Assembly (NCBI GenBank): GCA_964419255.1
Contig: CAYQOU010000116.1
Location: 1-6,188 of the forward strand
DNA from: CAZPHU01 sp964419255
Lineage (GTDB): Bacteria; Fibrobacterota; Chitinivibrionia; Chitinivibrionales; CAYFVL01
Length of the DNA stretch: 6,188 bases
Direction: 5' to 3'
Shown piece after piece: positions 5,691-6,188 of this stretch; the first letter of the stretch is position 1; each line of letters begins with the position of its first letter. The notes beneath the pieces are model-generated. The model saw only the letters and a list, made by a program, of their open reading frames with translations, searched no databases and had not been told where the DNA came from. Made by a program: the position numbers and the translations under genes.

Positions 5691-5719
5691 AATTAAGTTA
5701 TCCTTATAAGCAAAGTCAA
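5691..5719 (-). promoter_or_regulatory. Candidate sigma-70-type promoter
   Basis: On the minus strand TTGACT (5719-5714) is followed after exactly 17 bases by TTAATT (5696-5691). The -35 matches five of six consensus bases; the -10 matches only three. It would drive transcription towards the short frames at 5611 and 5382 and possibly the Cys-rich gene. Confidence 0.25.
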
Positions 5720-5756
5720 GTGATATGTAAAAAAATACTTAACACATACTCTATGG

Positions 5757-5827
5757 CGACAACAAGATTTTGGCCGATTCTGTTGTAATCGGCTTAGGAT
5801 ATGAAGAATTCTTCAACGGGGTTGTCG
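5757..5827. other. Nested inverted repeats forming a three-way-junction structure
   Basis: The outer arms CGACAAC (5757-5763) and GTTGTCG (5821-5827) are exact reverse complements and enclose two hairpins. The first is GCCGATT/AATCGGC (5773-5779, 5787-5793) with a 7-base loop. The second is TGAAG/CTTCA around AATT (5802-5815), itself a perfect 14-base palindrome. The element could be a structured RNA or a folded recombination site. TGGCCGATT (5771-5779) can alternatively pair with AATCGGCCA (5863-5871), 9 bp, excluding the first hairpin. Confidence 0.45.
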
Positions 5828-5836
5828 TATCATTCT

Positions 5837-6188
5837 TTATCTGATATCGGTGTTAAAAAGATAATCGGCCAGCCAGTGGATGTATGATGTATGTGTATCC
5901 GATTGTGGAGTATGGCCGGTATCAGCATCGGATGGGTTTTCCGGCACTGTCCAGTCGATATATGCCCAGGGTGTTGGCAGCATCATTTGCAGCAGGTCCT
6001 TTGTGGAAGGTGACGAAATGGTAAATCTACATGTTGCGAGCGGGTAGCGGCAAATATGCCATCAACCATTTGGGGACGGTAGCTCCTTTATACGGACAAC
6101 AAAAAAACTCACGGCGTATGTTCGTACTTCGTTGCGAATCGGTTGGTGGAACCGGTGGTGCGTGTAAGTGGGTTTTTACCCACCCCTG
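5837..6188 (-). pseudogene. Frame-broken coding remnant at the right edge
   Basis: Protein-like peptides appear in more than one minus-strand frame, as in a decayed gene. One frame is open from the window edge to 6030, meets a single TAG (6029-6027), then continues to 5922 with FHKGPAANDAANTLGIYRLD followed by SAGKPIRC. The core 'LGIYRLDSAGKPI' resembles the sorting-domain pattern also seen at 497-799. A second frame is open from 6061 to 5837 (74 residues, including RFTISSPSTKDLLQ and HWLADYLFNTDIR). I read this as the damaged end of a surface-protein gene lying to the right, but the evidence is only composition and a short pattern. A GTGGGT/ACCCAC hairpin lies at 6168-6183. Confidence 0.3.

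Noticed and set aside
5757..5827. tRNA-like fold: 71 bases, 7-bp closing stem and a 7-base loop CTGTTGT with GTT in the anticodon position
   Set aside because: There is no D-arm (only 9 bases before the middle stem), no GG in a D-loop, no TTCRA T-loop and no CCA; a tRNA is not supported.
5757..5827. Integron attC site, because of the outer inverted repeat and the integrase fossil
   Set aside because: The outer arms do not match the RYYYAAC/GTTRRRY core sites, and the fossil does not show the extra IntI domain.
6168..6183. Hairpin GTGGGT-TTTT-ACCCAC at the right edge
   Set aside because: Only 6 bp with a short loop, and the sequence after it is cut off by the window edge; its role cannot be judged.

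Overview
The window appears to come from a diderm (Gram-negative-type) bacterium: it encodes a lipoprotein, an outer-membrane beta-barrel and secreted proteins with cleavable signal peptides. Fragments resembling C-terminal secretion-sorting domains of large surface proteins hint at the FCB group (Fibrobacterota/Bacteroidota-like). That taxonomic guess is an inference from memory and is weak.

Layout. Every convincing gene is on the minus strand. (1) 1-500 is decayed or intergenic DNA. It holds a perfect 14+14 palindrome with a CRP-type core, a possible gene start running off the left edge, a fossil of a tyrosine recombinase and a short CACGAA-type repeat. (2) 497-799 is a remnant resembling a C-terminal sorting domain. 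(3) 807-854 is a strong intrinsic terminator. (4) 879-4571 is a tightly packed five-gene operon, read from high to low coordinates: OB-like lipoprotein, FtsX/MacB-type ABC permease, LolD/MacB-type ATPase, outer-membrane barrel, and a secreted FMN-binding-like protein. The last four start codons lie within, or a few bases from, the gene before. (5) 4719-5120 encodes a small secreted protein rich in Cys-Cys pairs. (6) 5121-6188 has no intact gene. It holds a short open frame, an RNA-like or recombination-site-like structure of nested inverted repeats (5757-5827), and a frame-broken coding remnant at the right edge.

How the genes may work together. The operon supplies an inner-membrane ABC engine of the mechanotransmission/FtsX class, a lipoprotein probably facing the periplasm, an outer-membrane barrel and a periplasmic FMN-binding-like protein. 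It has no recognisable MacA adaptor or TolC. I infer an envelope-spanning system, possibly concerned with metal or thiol/redox chemistry. The hints are a Cys pair in the lipoprotein, a periplasmic Cys-Pro motif in the permease, a flavin-domain relative, and the neighbouring Cys-Cys protein. The substrate is unknown. The flanking debris suggests an accessory insertion region that has seen recombination.
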